Source: an uncultured Collinsella sp. (GTDB taxonomy: Bacteria; Actinomycetota; Coriobacteriia; Coriobacteriales; Coriobacteriaceae). From it: a stretch of DNA of 6,627 nucleotides. Position 1 is the stretch's first letter. The number at the start of each line of letters is the position of its first letter. Positions 1-5,688 of this stretch are shown piece by piece. The stretch is taken from contig URNQ01000105.1 in assembly GCA_900549245.1 (NCBI GenBank), forward strand, positions 1-6,627, in the 5' to 3' direction. The notes under the pieces were generated by a model. That model made no database searches. It was not told where the DNA came from and saw only the letters and a list, made by a program, of their open reading frames with translations. A program made the position numbers and the translations under genes.

Positions 1-31
1 TCTCGGAAGGCACGTGCAGACCTTTCGTCAT
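1..31 (-). CDS. Start of a divergent gene, possibly arginine deiminase (partial, 10 codons)
   Basis: Read leftward, an ATG at 31-29 opens a frame that stays open to the window edge and gives MTKGLHVPSE. It is preceded by a purine-rich stretch with AGGAGG (complement of 34-39), 2 nt from the ATG, and a further AAGG about 9 nt away, so a ribosome site is plausible although the best match is close. Arginine deiminases commonly begin with a short hydrophobic strand and a V-x-SE motif followed by IGKLK-VLLHRPG, and GLHVPSE fits that opening. This is recognition from ten residues only, so the identity is an inference. If right, the protein would hydrolyse arginine to citrulline and ammonia in the cytoplasm, the first step of the ADI pathway. 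The gene is transcribed away from ppk1. Confidence 0.45.
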   Translation of the reverse strand, partial: MTKGLHVPSE

Positions 32-113
32 GGCCTCCTACCTTTCTTTCGGGCCTTACTGGCCGAATGTATCTGCGCCCCTCCATATGGGACGCTGCTT
101 GCTGACAGCTCTA

Positions 114-142
114 GTTATATCCAAAAATCACCCGCAATTCCA
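114..142 (-). promoter_or_regulatory. Weak candidate promoter for the leftward gene
   Basis: On the minus strand TATAAC (complement of 114-119, 5/6 match to the -10 consensus) lies 17 nt downstream of TGGAAT (complement of 137-142, 3/6 match to -35). It would start transcription near 107, about 75 nt ahead of the ATG at 31. The -35 and spacer lie inside the first copy of a 25-bp direct repeat, so a protein bound there would interfere with this promoter. The assignment is by eye only. Confidence 0.3.
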
Positions 143-152
143 CCTCGCCCCC

Positions 153-180
153 GAACGGTCAACAAAGTGCGATGAACGGT
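153..180 (-). promoter_or_regulatory. Paired ACCGTTC motifs, two helical turns apart
   Basis: On the minus strand ACCGTTC occurs at 180-174 and again at 159-153, exactly 21 bp apart, so both face the same side of the helix. The upstream copy is part of TACCGTTCA, which recurs on the plus strand at 488-496 in front of ppk1. A third related heptamer GTTGACC sits between the two copies. Actinobacterial PHO boxes are built of GTTCACC-like direct repeats, but their unit is 11 nt and the spacing here is 7/14, so this is not a standard PHO box. Confidence 0.3.
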
Positions 181-188
181 ATATCGCA
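168..188. promoter_or_regulatory. Inverted repeat, possible operator
   Basis: TGCGAT (168-173) and its reverse complement ATCGCA (183-188) flank a 9-nt spacer, making a 21-bp dyad of the size bound by many dimeric repressors. It lies upstream of the candidate promoter of the leftward gene. Half-sites are only 6 bp, so chance is possible. Confidence 0.3.
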
Positions 189-226
189 TGTGATTCCCCC
201 ATGATGTACTTCGGCGTTCTAAAGTA

Positions 227-545
227 ACTTTTCTAAGGTAAACGCTCTTTTTTCTCAAAAATCATTCGCAATTACAACTCCAATCTTTCGATTAGGAATT
301 GCATATCTATAACTGTTTTATGTATATAAATGACGCTTGTTCGTGTTTCTGTCTGTATTCAATGATATTCAGCTACCTATCATTCTTATTCACACATACT
401 CACCAGTTGAGTGAGGATATAGACCGTTTTTTCACAACGCGACGGGCGTCAGCTCTATGGCTTGTCAGCGTAAGAAGTAGGTAAAGATACCGTTCACGCG
501 ATACGTCCGTGCCATAGGTCGACTAAATTGAGACAATAGTGAATA
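227..545. other. AT-rich intergenic stretch without a convincing gene
   Basis: This stretch is much richer in A/T than the flanking coding DNA. The only open frame (299-484) starts with TTG, has no ribosome site and encodes a Cys/Tyr/Phe-rich peptide resembling nothing I know, so I do not call it. A possible rightward promoter is TTGCAT (299-304), an 18-nt spacer and TATATA (323-328). The right end carries a perfect 7-bp tandem AATAGTG (535-548). No tRNA or recognisable riboswitch is seen. Confidence 0.5.
299..328 (+). promoter_or_regulatory. Weak candidate promoter for ppk1
   Basis: TTGCAT (3/6 to -35) and TATATA (4/6 to -10) are separated by 18 nt. If used, the ppk1 messenger would carry a leader of about 255 nt. 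The surrounding AT-rich DNA generates such matches easily, so other starts between 330 and 540 are equally possible. Confidence 0.2.
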
Positions 546-558
546 GTGTTAGGCAACC

Positions 559-573
559 GTCCCCTGCGGGGAC
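559..573 (+). other. GC-rich hairpin just upstream of the preferred ppk1 start
   Basis: GTCCCC (559-564) and GGGGAC (568-573) form a perfect 6-bp stem around TGC. It ends 5 nt before the weak GGA ribosome site at 579-581 and 17 nt before the ATG at 591. Folded, it would hide the only G-rich run (568-572) that could pair with the ribosome for an ATG at 585. This makes it a candidate modulator of ppk1 translation, though it would be coding if the GTG at 546 were the true start. Confidence 0.4.
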
Positions 574-590
574 TGAACGGACAGATGCAT

Positions 591-2993
591 ATGCCGAGCA
601 AAATCGAAAAAAAGCAAGCCGCCGCAAAGCTGCGCAAACCGCCGCGCGACTTCTCGTACACGCAGAGCCGAGAGCTCAGCTGGCTGCGCTTTGACAACCG
701 TGTGCTTGACGAAGCCTTCGACGAGACCGTTCCGCTGTTCGAGCGTCTAAAGTTCGTGTCGATTTTCGAGTCCAACCTCGACGAGTTTCTCATGGTGCGC
801 GTGGGCGGCCTGTCCGATCTGGCAGAGCTCAAAAAACAGCCTGTCGACAACAAGAGCAATATGACCGCCTCCGAACAGGTCGATGCTGTCATGGCCGAAA
901 TGCCCGGGCTCCTTACCCGATGGGAGTCCATCTTTAAGAGCATCGAGGGCAAGCTCGACACCCTGGGCGTTCACCGCGCCCGCATCGATTCGCTTACGCC
1001 CGAGGAGCGCACCTTTGTAACCCGCTACTTCCAGGCCTACGTGTCGCCGGTCATCTCGCCGTTGGTCATTGACCCGCGCCATCCCTTCCCCAACCTGCGC
1101 AACGGTGCACTCTATCTGGCTTGTGGCCTGGACGGCGTCACCGACGAGGAGAGCCTGCTGGGCCTTATCGAGATCCCCGCCTCGATGAACCGCGTGGTCG
1201 ATATCCCCTCGCCCACCGGCACCTACTCCTACATTCTGCTCGAGGACGTCATCCTCGCCTGCCTGGACAGCTGCTTTGGCTCCTATAAGCCGCTCGACCG
1301 CGCGCTCATCCGCGTCACCCGCAACGCCGACATCGATCCGGACGGCGAGGGCGTCGAGGAGGAAGAGGACTACCGCCAGCACATGAAGCGCATCCTCAAG
1401 AAGCGCCTGCGTCTGCAGCCGGTAGTGCTCGCGGTCTCGGGGTCGCTCGAGAAGGCGACGCTCAAGACCATCCGCAAGGCGCTCGAGCTTTCTCGCCGCT
1501 CGGTCTTTACCTGCGATATCCCGCTCGACCTGGGCTACGTCTTCGGCATTGAGGGCAAGATTCCCGAGCATCTACGCAACGAGCTGCTCTTTACGCCGTT
1601 TAAGCCGCAGCCCAACCCCACCATCGATATGACCCGCTCCATCCGCGAGCAGGTGCTGCAGCACGACAAGCTGCTCTTTTACCCTTACGAGGCCATGAAT
1701 CCGTTCTTGGACCTGGTGCACGAGGCCGCCTATGACCCCGAGTGCATCTCGCTGCGCATTACGCTCTACCGCGTGGCCAAGCAGAGCCGCCTGTGCGAGT
1801 CGCTGATCGATGCCGCCGAGAACGGCAAAGAAGTCACGGTGCTCATGGAGCTCCGCGCGCGCTTTGACGAGCAGAACAACATCGAGTGGGCCGAGCGCCT
1901 GGAAGAGGCCGGCTGCACCGTCATCTACGGCTCCGAGGGCTTTAAGTGCCACTCCAAGATCTGCCAGCTCACCTATCGCGAAGGCATGGCGCTAACGCGC
2001 CTGACGCTGCTGGGCACCGGCAACTTTAACGAGAAGACGGCCAAACTCTACAGCGACTTTATGCTCATGACCGCCCACCCCGGCATCGGCGAGGACGCCA
2101 ACTTGTTCTTCCGCAACCTGTCGCTGGGCAACCTGCGCGGCGATTACCGCTTCCTGGGCGTGGCGCCCGTAGGCCTCAAGCCGCTCATCATGCGCGGTCT
2201 GGATCGCGAGATTCAGCGCGCTCTCGCTGGCGAGCCCGCCCGCGTGTTCTTTAAACTCAACTCGCTCACCGACCGCGAGGTTATCGACAAGATCGCCGAG
2301 GCATCGTGCGCTGGAGTCCGCGTGGACATGATCATCCGCGGCATCTCGTGCCTCAAGCCCGGTGTTCCGGGCAAGACCGAGAACGTGCATGTCCGCTCCA
2401 TCGTCGGACGCTTTTTGGAGCACGCCCGTGTTTACGCTTTTGGCGTGGACTCGGACATGATTTACCTGAGCTCGGCAGACATGATGACACGCAACACCGA
2501 GCACCGCGTGGAGATCGCCTTCCCTGTGCTCGACCCCACCTGCCGCGCCCTGGTGCACGAGTACATGGGTATGCAGCTGCGCGACAACGTGAAGGCCCGC
2601 AGCCTCACGAGCGACGGCACCTGGGTCCCCGTGGAGCGCGCAGAGGGTGAGAAGCCCTTCAACTCGCAGGAAGCTCTGCTGGAGCGCGCCTATCGCAACG
2701 CCGAGGCCGCGCCCGAGCCCGTCATTGAGGCGAAACCCGCCCCCGAGCCCGAGCCGCAGCCGGTAGCACCCAAAGTCCAAAAGGTCCAGGCGACCGTCAT
2801 TGAGCCCGAGCCCGCACCTGTACCTCAGCCCGAGCCGCAGGCAGCTAAGCCCGCGCCTGAGACGAGCGCCCGTCGCGATAAGCCCGCCGGCAAGACCAAG
2901 GCCATCGAGCGCCATCGCCCCGGTCGTGTGCGCATGGGCCTGGGCCTGATCGGCCTGGGTCTTAAGACGCTCATTACCGGCAAGACGAAATAG
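591..2993 (+). CDS. ppk1: Polyphosphate kinase 1 with Pro/Glu-rich C-terminal extension
   Basis: PPK1 reversibly makes polyphosphate from the terminal phosphate of ATP. The N domain starts at residue 21 with FSYTQSRELSWLRF, and SNLDEFLMVRVGGL follows. Catalytic residues match E. coli PPK with a constant offset of 19: Arg394 and Arg424 (E. coli 375, 405), phospho-accepting His454 in KCHSK (435), Tyr487 (468) and His611 in FLEHARVY (592). The residue matching E. coli His454 is Leu473, directly before GTGNFNEKTA, which is unusual. Residues ~705-800 are an extension absent from the 688-residue E. coli enzyme: Pro/Glu/Ala-rich to ~760, then basic, ending in a Gly/Leu-rich segment from 782. I chose ATG 591 because a GGA lies 9 nt upstream; ATG 585 and GTG 546 (815 aa) are alternatives with poorer ribosome sites. 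A terminator follows, so the gene is probably monocistronic. Confidence 0.97.
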   Translation: MPSKIEKKQAAAKLRKPPRDFSYTQSRELSWLRFDNRVLDEAFDETVPLFERLKFVSIFESNLDEFLMVRVGGLSDLAELKKQPVDNKSNMTASEQVDAVMAEMPGLLTRWESIFKSIEGKLDTLGVHRARIDSLTPEERTFVTRYFQAYVSPVISPLVIDPRHPFPNLRNGALYLACGLDGVTDEESLLGLIEIPASMNRVVDIPSPTGTYSYILLEDVILACLDSCFGSYKPLDRALIRVTRNADIDPDGEGVEEEEDYRQHMKRILKKRLRLQPVVLAVSGSLEKATLKTIRKALELSRRSVFTCDIPLDLGYVFGIEGKIPEHLRNELLFTPFKPQPNPTIDMTRSIREQVLQHDKLLFYPYEAMNPFLDLVHEAAYDPECISLRITLYRVAKQSRLCESLIDAAENGKEVTVLMELRARFDEQNNIEWAERLEEAGCTVIYGSEGFKCHSKICQLTYREGMALTRLTLLGTGNFNEKTAKLYSDFMLMTAHPGIGEDANLFFRNLSLGNLRGDYRFLGVAPVGLKPLIMRGLDREIQRALAGEPARVFFKLNSLTDREVIDKIAEASCAGVRVDMIIRGISCLKPGVPGKTENVHVRSIVGRFLEHARVYAFGVDSDMIYLSSADMMTRNTEHRVEIAFPVLDPTCRALVHEYMGMQLRDNVKARSLTSDGTWVPVERAEGEKPFNSQEALLERAYRNAEAAPEPVIEAKPAPEPEPQPVAPKVQKVQATVIEPEPAPVPQPEPQAAKPAPETSARRDKPAGKTKAIERHRPGRVRMGLGLIGLGLKTLITGKTK

Positions 2994-2995
2994 TC

Positions 2996-3020
2996 GTTTG
3001 TAGAAGCAGTTTGTAGAAGC
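2996..3020 (+). repeat. Tandem 12-mer between ppk1 stop and terminator
   Basis: GTTTGTAGAAGC occurs at 2996-3007 and, after one A, again at 3009-3020. The second copy runs into the left arm of the terminator, so its AAGC is part of the stem. This looks like a small local duplication at the 3' end of the gene. Confidence 0.85.
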
Positions 3021-3060
3021 GCCCCGCATTTGAGGAAAGCCTCGGATGCGGGGCGCTTTT
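3015..3060 (+). terminator. Rho-independent terminator of ppk1
   Basis: AAGCGCCCCGCAT (3017-3029) pairs perfectly with ATGCGGGGCGCTT (3046-3058), a 13-bp GC-rich stem, and GAGG/CCTC (3032-3035/3040-3043) extends it inside around an AAAG loop. It is followed by a short T run (3057-3060) and CCC, so the T tract is weak but the stem is very strong. It lies 21 nt after the ppk1 stop and separates ppk1 from the methyltransferase gene. Confidence 0.9.
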
Positions 3061-3063
3061 CCC

Positions 3064-3072
3064 TGCTACCAT
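3064..3072 (+). promoter_or_regulatory. Candidate extended -10 for the methyltransferase gene
   Basis: TGCTACCAT fits the extended -10 form TG-n-TAnnnT with TACCAT as the hexamer (4/6). The matching -35 window falls in the terminator arm and shows no consensus. Transcription would begin near 3079, about 28 nt before the preferred ATG at 3107. Its location just after a strong terminator makes a promoter here likely in principle. Confidence 0.3.
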
Positions 3073-3106
3073 GGTGCGAACAACAACACGAATGACAGGC
3101 AGGGAT

Positions 3107-4420
3107 ATGAAGCTCACTATAGAATCGATGACCTACGGCGCAGACGGGCTGGCGCACGCCGACAACGGCAAGGCCGTCTTTGTGCAGGGCGCCGTGGCAG
3201 GCGACACCGTCGAAGCCGAGGTCGTACAGGACGGCAAGTCGTTCATGCGCGCCCGCACGACCGAGATTCTGGAGCCGAGCCCCGATCGCATTCAGCCCCC
3301 CTGCCCCTTCGTTGGCATCTGCGGCGGTTGTTCGTGGGGCAATCTCTCACGCACGGCGCAGCTCGCCGCCAAGGAGCAAAACCTGCGCTCCACGCTCGAG
3401 CGCATCGGCAAGTTCGCTCCTGAGCAGGTCGATAAGTTGGTACAGCCCATCTGCCACACCAAGGACGACTGGGGCTACCGCAATAAAATCGAGCTCGAAC
3501 CGACCGTCGTCAACGGTCGCGTGCGCCTTGGCATGCACGGTGTCGACCCCAGCAAAATCGTGACCGTCGATGCGTGCCCGCTGTTCGATAAGCGCTTCCC
3601 AAAGGCGCTCAAATCGGTCGTCGGCGCACTCAACTATCTAAGCGGCAGCCATGACTTGGGGCTCGAACGCGTGGGCATTCGCGCATCACGCCGCACCAAG
3701 GCGCTCGAGGTCGCGCTCTGGACGCCCACGGGTTCCTTCCCGCGCTCGCAAGTCTCCCGCGTGCTGGCGGACGCCGCTCATCCCACGAGCATAGTGCGCG
3801 TCATGAGCAAGGGCGAGAAGAAGGCCCGCCGCGTCTCCAAAGTCGAGATGCTCGCCGGCGAGGGCTCGTGGACCGAGAACATCGCCGAGGGCCAGATGCG
3901 CTTGTCTGCCCCGTCGTTTTTCCAAGTCAACACCAAGGGCGCCGAGATTTTGATTGATCTCGTTATGGACGCCCTCGACCCGCAGGAAGACGAGCTGGCC
4001 GTGGACCTGTACTGCGGCGCCGGCACCTTTACCCTGCCGCTCGCCCGCCGCTGCGATTTTGTCGCCGCCGTCGAAGCCTATGGCCCGGCCGTGCGCGATC
4101 TACGCCGTAACCTGGAGATCAACAAGCTCGATAACGTCGACGTCATCGGCGGCGACGCGGTGCGCGAGTTCCCCGACCAGGATGCCGACGTCTTGGTGGT
4201 CGACCCGCCGCGCGCAGGCCTCGCCCCCGAATCGATCGGCCTTATCGCCAGCACGAGTGCTCGCGATGTAGCCTACGTGAGCTGCGACCCGGCCACCCTA
4301 GCACGCGATCTCAAACGCTTTGTCGAAGAAGGCACCTTCTCCCCCGTAAAGATCACGCCAGTCGATCTGTTCCCACAAACCTTCCACTGCGAGACCGTCG
4401 TCCACCTTAGGCGCAACTAG
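3107..4420 (+). CDS. rlmD: 23S rRNA (uracil-C5)-methyltransferase, RlmD/RlmCD (RumA) family
   Basis: This SAM-dependent enzyme methylates C5 of a uridine in 23S rRNA (U1939 in E. coli RlmD; Gram-positive RlmCD also modifies U747). Residues 1-60 form a TRAM RNA-binding domain with YGADGLA and AVFVQGAVAGD. The [4Fe-4S] ligands are present: Cys66, Cys72 and Cys75 in CPFVGICGGC and Cys157 in DACPLF. The C-terminal Rossmann domain shows FFQVN, the SAM loop DLYCGAGTF (300-308), DPPRAG from Asp366, the nucleophile Cys393 in YVSCDP, and the base Glu429 in FHCET. All catalytic parts are intact, and 437 residues is normal for the family. I chose ATG 3107 because the family starts directly with the TRAM strand and an AGG lies 7 nt upstream; ATGs at 3071 and 3092 would add 12 or 5 residues. 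RlmD versus dual-specific RlmCD cannot be settled from sequence alone. Confidence 0.93.
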   Translation: MKLTIESMTYGADGLAHADNGKAVFVQGAVAGDTVEAEVVQDGKSFMRARTTEILEPSPDRIQPPCPFVGICGGCSWGNLSRTAQLAAKEQNLRSTLERIGKFAPEQVDKLVQPICHTKDDWGYRNKIELEPTVVNGRVRLGMHGVDPSKIVTVDACPLFDKRFPKALKSVVGALNYLSGSHDLGLERVGIRASRRTKALEVALWTPTGSFPRSQVSRVLADAAHPTSIVRVMSKGEKKARRVSKVEMLAGEGSWTENIAEGQMRLSAPSFFQVNTKGAEILIDLVMDALDPQEDELAVDLYCGAGTFTLPLARRCDFVAAVEAYGPAVRDLRRNLEINKLDNVDVIGGDAVREFPDQDADVLVVDPPRAGLAPESIGLIASTSARDVAYVSCDPATLARDLKRFVEEGTFSPVKITPVDLFPQTFHCETVVHLRRN

Positions 4421-4426
4421 CCACTT

Positions 4427-4450
4427 AATCATTGCTCAGAAAAATCATTG
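4427..4450 (+). repeat. Short direct repeat AATCATTG
   Basis: AATCATTG occurs at 4427-4434 and 4443-4450, 16 bp apart, just upstream of the -35 region of the DJ-1 gene. The second copy sits in AAAAATCATT (4440-4449), the same ten bases found at 257-266 in the divergent intergenic region. It could be part of a regulator site or simply AT-rich coincidence. Confidence 0.35.
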
Positions 4451-4461
4451 GGAAATCGAGC

Positions 4462-4490
4462 GTGGCAAGCGGAGGTCTTCGGGGTATAAG
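4462..4490 (+). promoter_or_regulatory. Promoter of the DJ-1/maf unit with overlapping dyad
   Basis: GTGGCA (4462-4467, 4/6 to -35) and TATAAG (4485-4490, 5/6 to -10) are separated by the ideal 17 nt. The predicted start near 4497 leaves a leader of about 30 nt. An inverted repeat GTCTT (4475-4479) / AAGAC (4488-4492) spans the spacer and the -10 and could be a repressor site. Confidence 0.55.
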
Positions 4491-4526
4491 ACGGCTAATT
4501 GTATGCCGCCTATGAAAGGAACCCTC

Positions 4527-5069
4527 ATGCCCAGCGTTGCCGTTCTCGCCGCCGATGGCTTTGAAACTATTGAATGTTTGACCATGGTCGATGTCATGCG
4601 TCGCGGCGGCGTGCGTGCCACGCTCGTCTCGATCATGCCCACGCGTGAGGTCGTAAGCTCGTTGCAGATCCCCGTGACCTGCGATGCGCTCTTTGATGAG
4701 ATCAACTTTGACGAGTACGACTGCGTCGTGCTGCCCGGCGGCCTGCCCGGTGCCACCAACCTGCGCGCCGATCAGCGCGTCTGCGACGTGGTCTGCGAGT
4801 TCGCCGCGACCAAGCACGTTGCCGCCATCTGCGCCGCCCCGTTTATCCTGGGCGAGCTCGACCTACTCGAGGGGCGCCAGGCCACGTGCTTCCCTGGCTT
4901 TGAGAAAAGCTTCCCCGAAGGCGCCTATACCGGCGAGAAGGTTACGCAAGACGGCAACATCATCACCGCCAGCGGCATGGCCCAGTCGCTCCCCTTTGCG
5001 CTTGAGCTGCTGCGCACACTCGCCGGCGACAAGGCCGTCGAGAAGGTCGCCGAGGGCATTCAGCTATGA
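4527..5069 (+). CDS. DJ-1/PfpI family protein (YajL/ThiJ-like)
   Basis: This is a 180-residue single-domain cytoplasmic protein of the DJ-1 branch of the class I glutamine amidotransferase-like fold. It shows the acidic partner residue Glu13 in ADGFETIE, the LPGGLPGATNL loop, and the nucleophile-elbow Cys102 in AAICAAPFIL, matching Glu18/Cys106 of human DJ-1. Members are reported as oxidative-stress chaperones or glyoxal-related deglycases/glyoxalases; the exact activity is debated and not readable from sequence. I chose ATG 4527 because AAAGGA (4515-4520) lies 6 nt upstream and the family begins with a short strand; ATG 4503 would add 8 residues without a ribosome site. Its stop overlaps the maf start by four bases (ATGA), so the two are co-transcribed and probably translationally coupled. 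The older label 4-methyl-5(beta-hydroxyethyl)thiazole monophosphate synthesis protein (ThiJ) is not supported. Confidence 0.93.
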   Translation: MPSVAVLAADGFETIECLTMVDVMRRGGVRATLVSIMPTREVVSSLQIPVTCDALFDEINFDEYDCVVLPGGLPGATNLRADQRVCDVVCEFAATKHVAAICAAPFILGELDLLEGRQATCFPGFEKSFPEGAYTGEKVTQDGNIITASGMAQSLPFALELLRTLAGDKAVEKVAEGIQL

Positions 5070-5647
5070 TTTTGGCTTCGCAATCACCGCGCCGCATCGA
5101 GTTGATGCGCGAGGCAGGCTATGACATTCGCGTGATTCCCGCAGATATCGACGAAACGCCTTTTGATGGCGAGGCCCCGCTTACGCTCGTTGAACGCTTA
5201 GCGCGCGCCAAAGCCGCCGCCGTTGCCGCCGAGCATGCCGAGCCCAACGAACTGACCGTCGCGGCCGATACTATTGTCACCTTCGATGGCAAGATTCTGG
5301 GCAAGCCGGCAGACGGGGACGAGGCGCGCACCATGCTCCGCGAGCTTTCGGGCCGCACGCACCAGGTCGCAACCGGCGTCTGCATCGTTAAGGCAGGCGA
5401 CACGGCCGCTCCGCATGCCGCCGAGAGCCTGTCGTTTGTCGATGTGACCGACGTGACGTTCTATGAGCTTACCGAAGAGCAGATCGAGCGCTATGTTGCC
5501 TCCGGCGAACCCATGGACAAGGCCGGGGCCTACGGCATCCAAGGCACAGGCGGCCGCATGCTTGTGCACGATATTTCGGGTGACTTCTACAACGTGGTGG
5601 GCTTGCCCATCGCTCGCGTCGCACGCGCGATTCAAAAACTCTCGTAA
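5066..5647 (+). CDS. maf: Maf-type nucleoside triphosphate pyrophosphatase (dTTP/UTP type)
   Basis: Maf proteins hydrolyse non-canonical or excess nucleoside triphosphates to monophosphate and pyrophosphate in the cytoplasm, and were first linked to septum inhibition in Bacillus. The family signatures are all present: ASQSPRR (residues 4-10), AADTIV with catalytic Asp68, LGKP with Lys80, and KAGAYGIQG from Lys152 with Gln159. The residue pattern resembles the YhdE (dTTP/UTP) group more than the YceF (m7GTP) group; this is an inference. At 193 residues it has the normal length. The ATG at 5066 overlaps the stop of the DJ-1 gene, and GAGGG lies 9 nt upstream inside that gene. A terminator follows 8 nt after the stop, closing a two-gene unit. 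Confidence 0.94.
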   Translation: MILASQSPRRIELMREAGYDIRVIPADIDETPFDGEAPLTLVERLARAKAAAVAAEHAEPNELTVAADTIVTFDGKILGKPADGDEARTMLRELSGRTHQVATGVCIVKAGDTAAPHAAESLSFVDVTDVTFYELTEEQIERYVASGEPMDKAGAYGIQGTGGRMLVHDISGDFYNVVGLPIARVARAIQKLS

Positions 5648-5655
5648 TTGCATCT

Positions 5656-5687
5656 GGCGCTGGTTATCCCCCAGCGCCTACATTTTT
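5656..5687 (+). terminator. Rho-independent terminator after maf
   Basis: GGCGCTGG (5656-5663) pairs with CCAGCGCC (5671-5678) in a perfect 8-bp stem with a 7-nt loop. Four bases separate the stem from TTTTT (5683-5687), which makes it somewhat weaker than canonical. It would isolate the DJ-1/maf unit from the peptidase gene. Confidence 0.65.
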
Positions 5688-5688
5688 G

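Larger units (their letters stand above)
122..280. repeat. Imperfect 25-bp direct repeat in the divergent intergenic region
   Basis: Positions 122-146 and 256-280 share 21 of 25 bases, with a conserved core CAAAAATCA, two variable bases, then CGCAATT, and a shared CTC at the right end. The copies are 134 bp apart in the same orientation. Neither copy is a good palindrome. Their position between two divergent genes suggests binding sites for a regulator, but no known regulator is recognised. Confidence 0.5.

Noticed and set aside
153..181. PHO box (PhoP site)
   Set aside because: GTTCA-like units are present but spaced by 7/14 nt rather than the 11-nt repeats of actinobacterial PHO boxes.
30..227. 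65-codon rightward frame at the left edge
   Set aside because: It overlaps the better-supported leftward gene start and its promoter region, and has no ribosome site.
299..484. 61-codon frame in the AT-rich intergenic region
   Set aside because: TTG start, no ribosome site, unusual Cys/Tyr/Phe composition, no similarity recognised.
747..1571. 274-codon antisense open frame inside ppk1
   Set aside because: Same reason: shadow of a GC-rich conserved gene, with no ribosome site and no domain.
1992..3029. 345-codon open frame antisense to the 3' half of ppk1
   Set aside because: It is complementary to well-conserved PPK1 codons; the high GC third-position bias creates long antisense frames. 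The product is low-complexity Gly/Leu/Arg/His-rich with no recognisable family.
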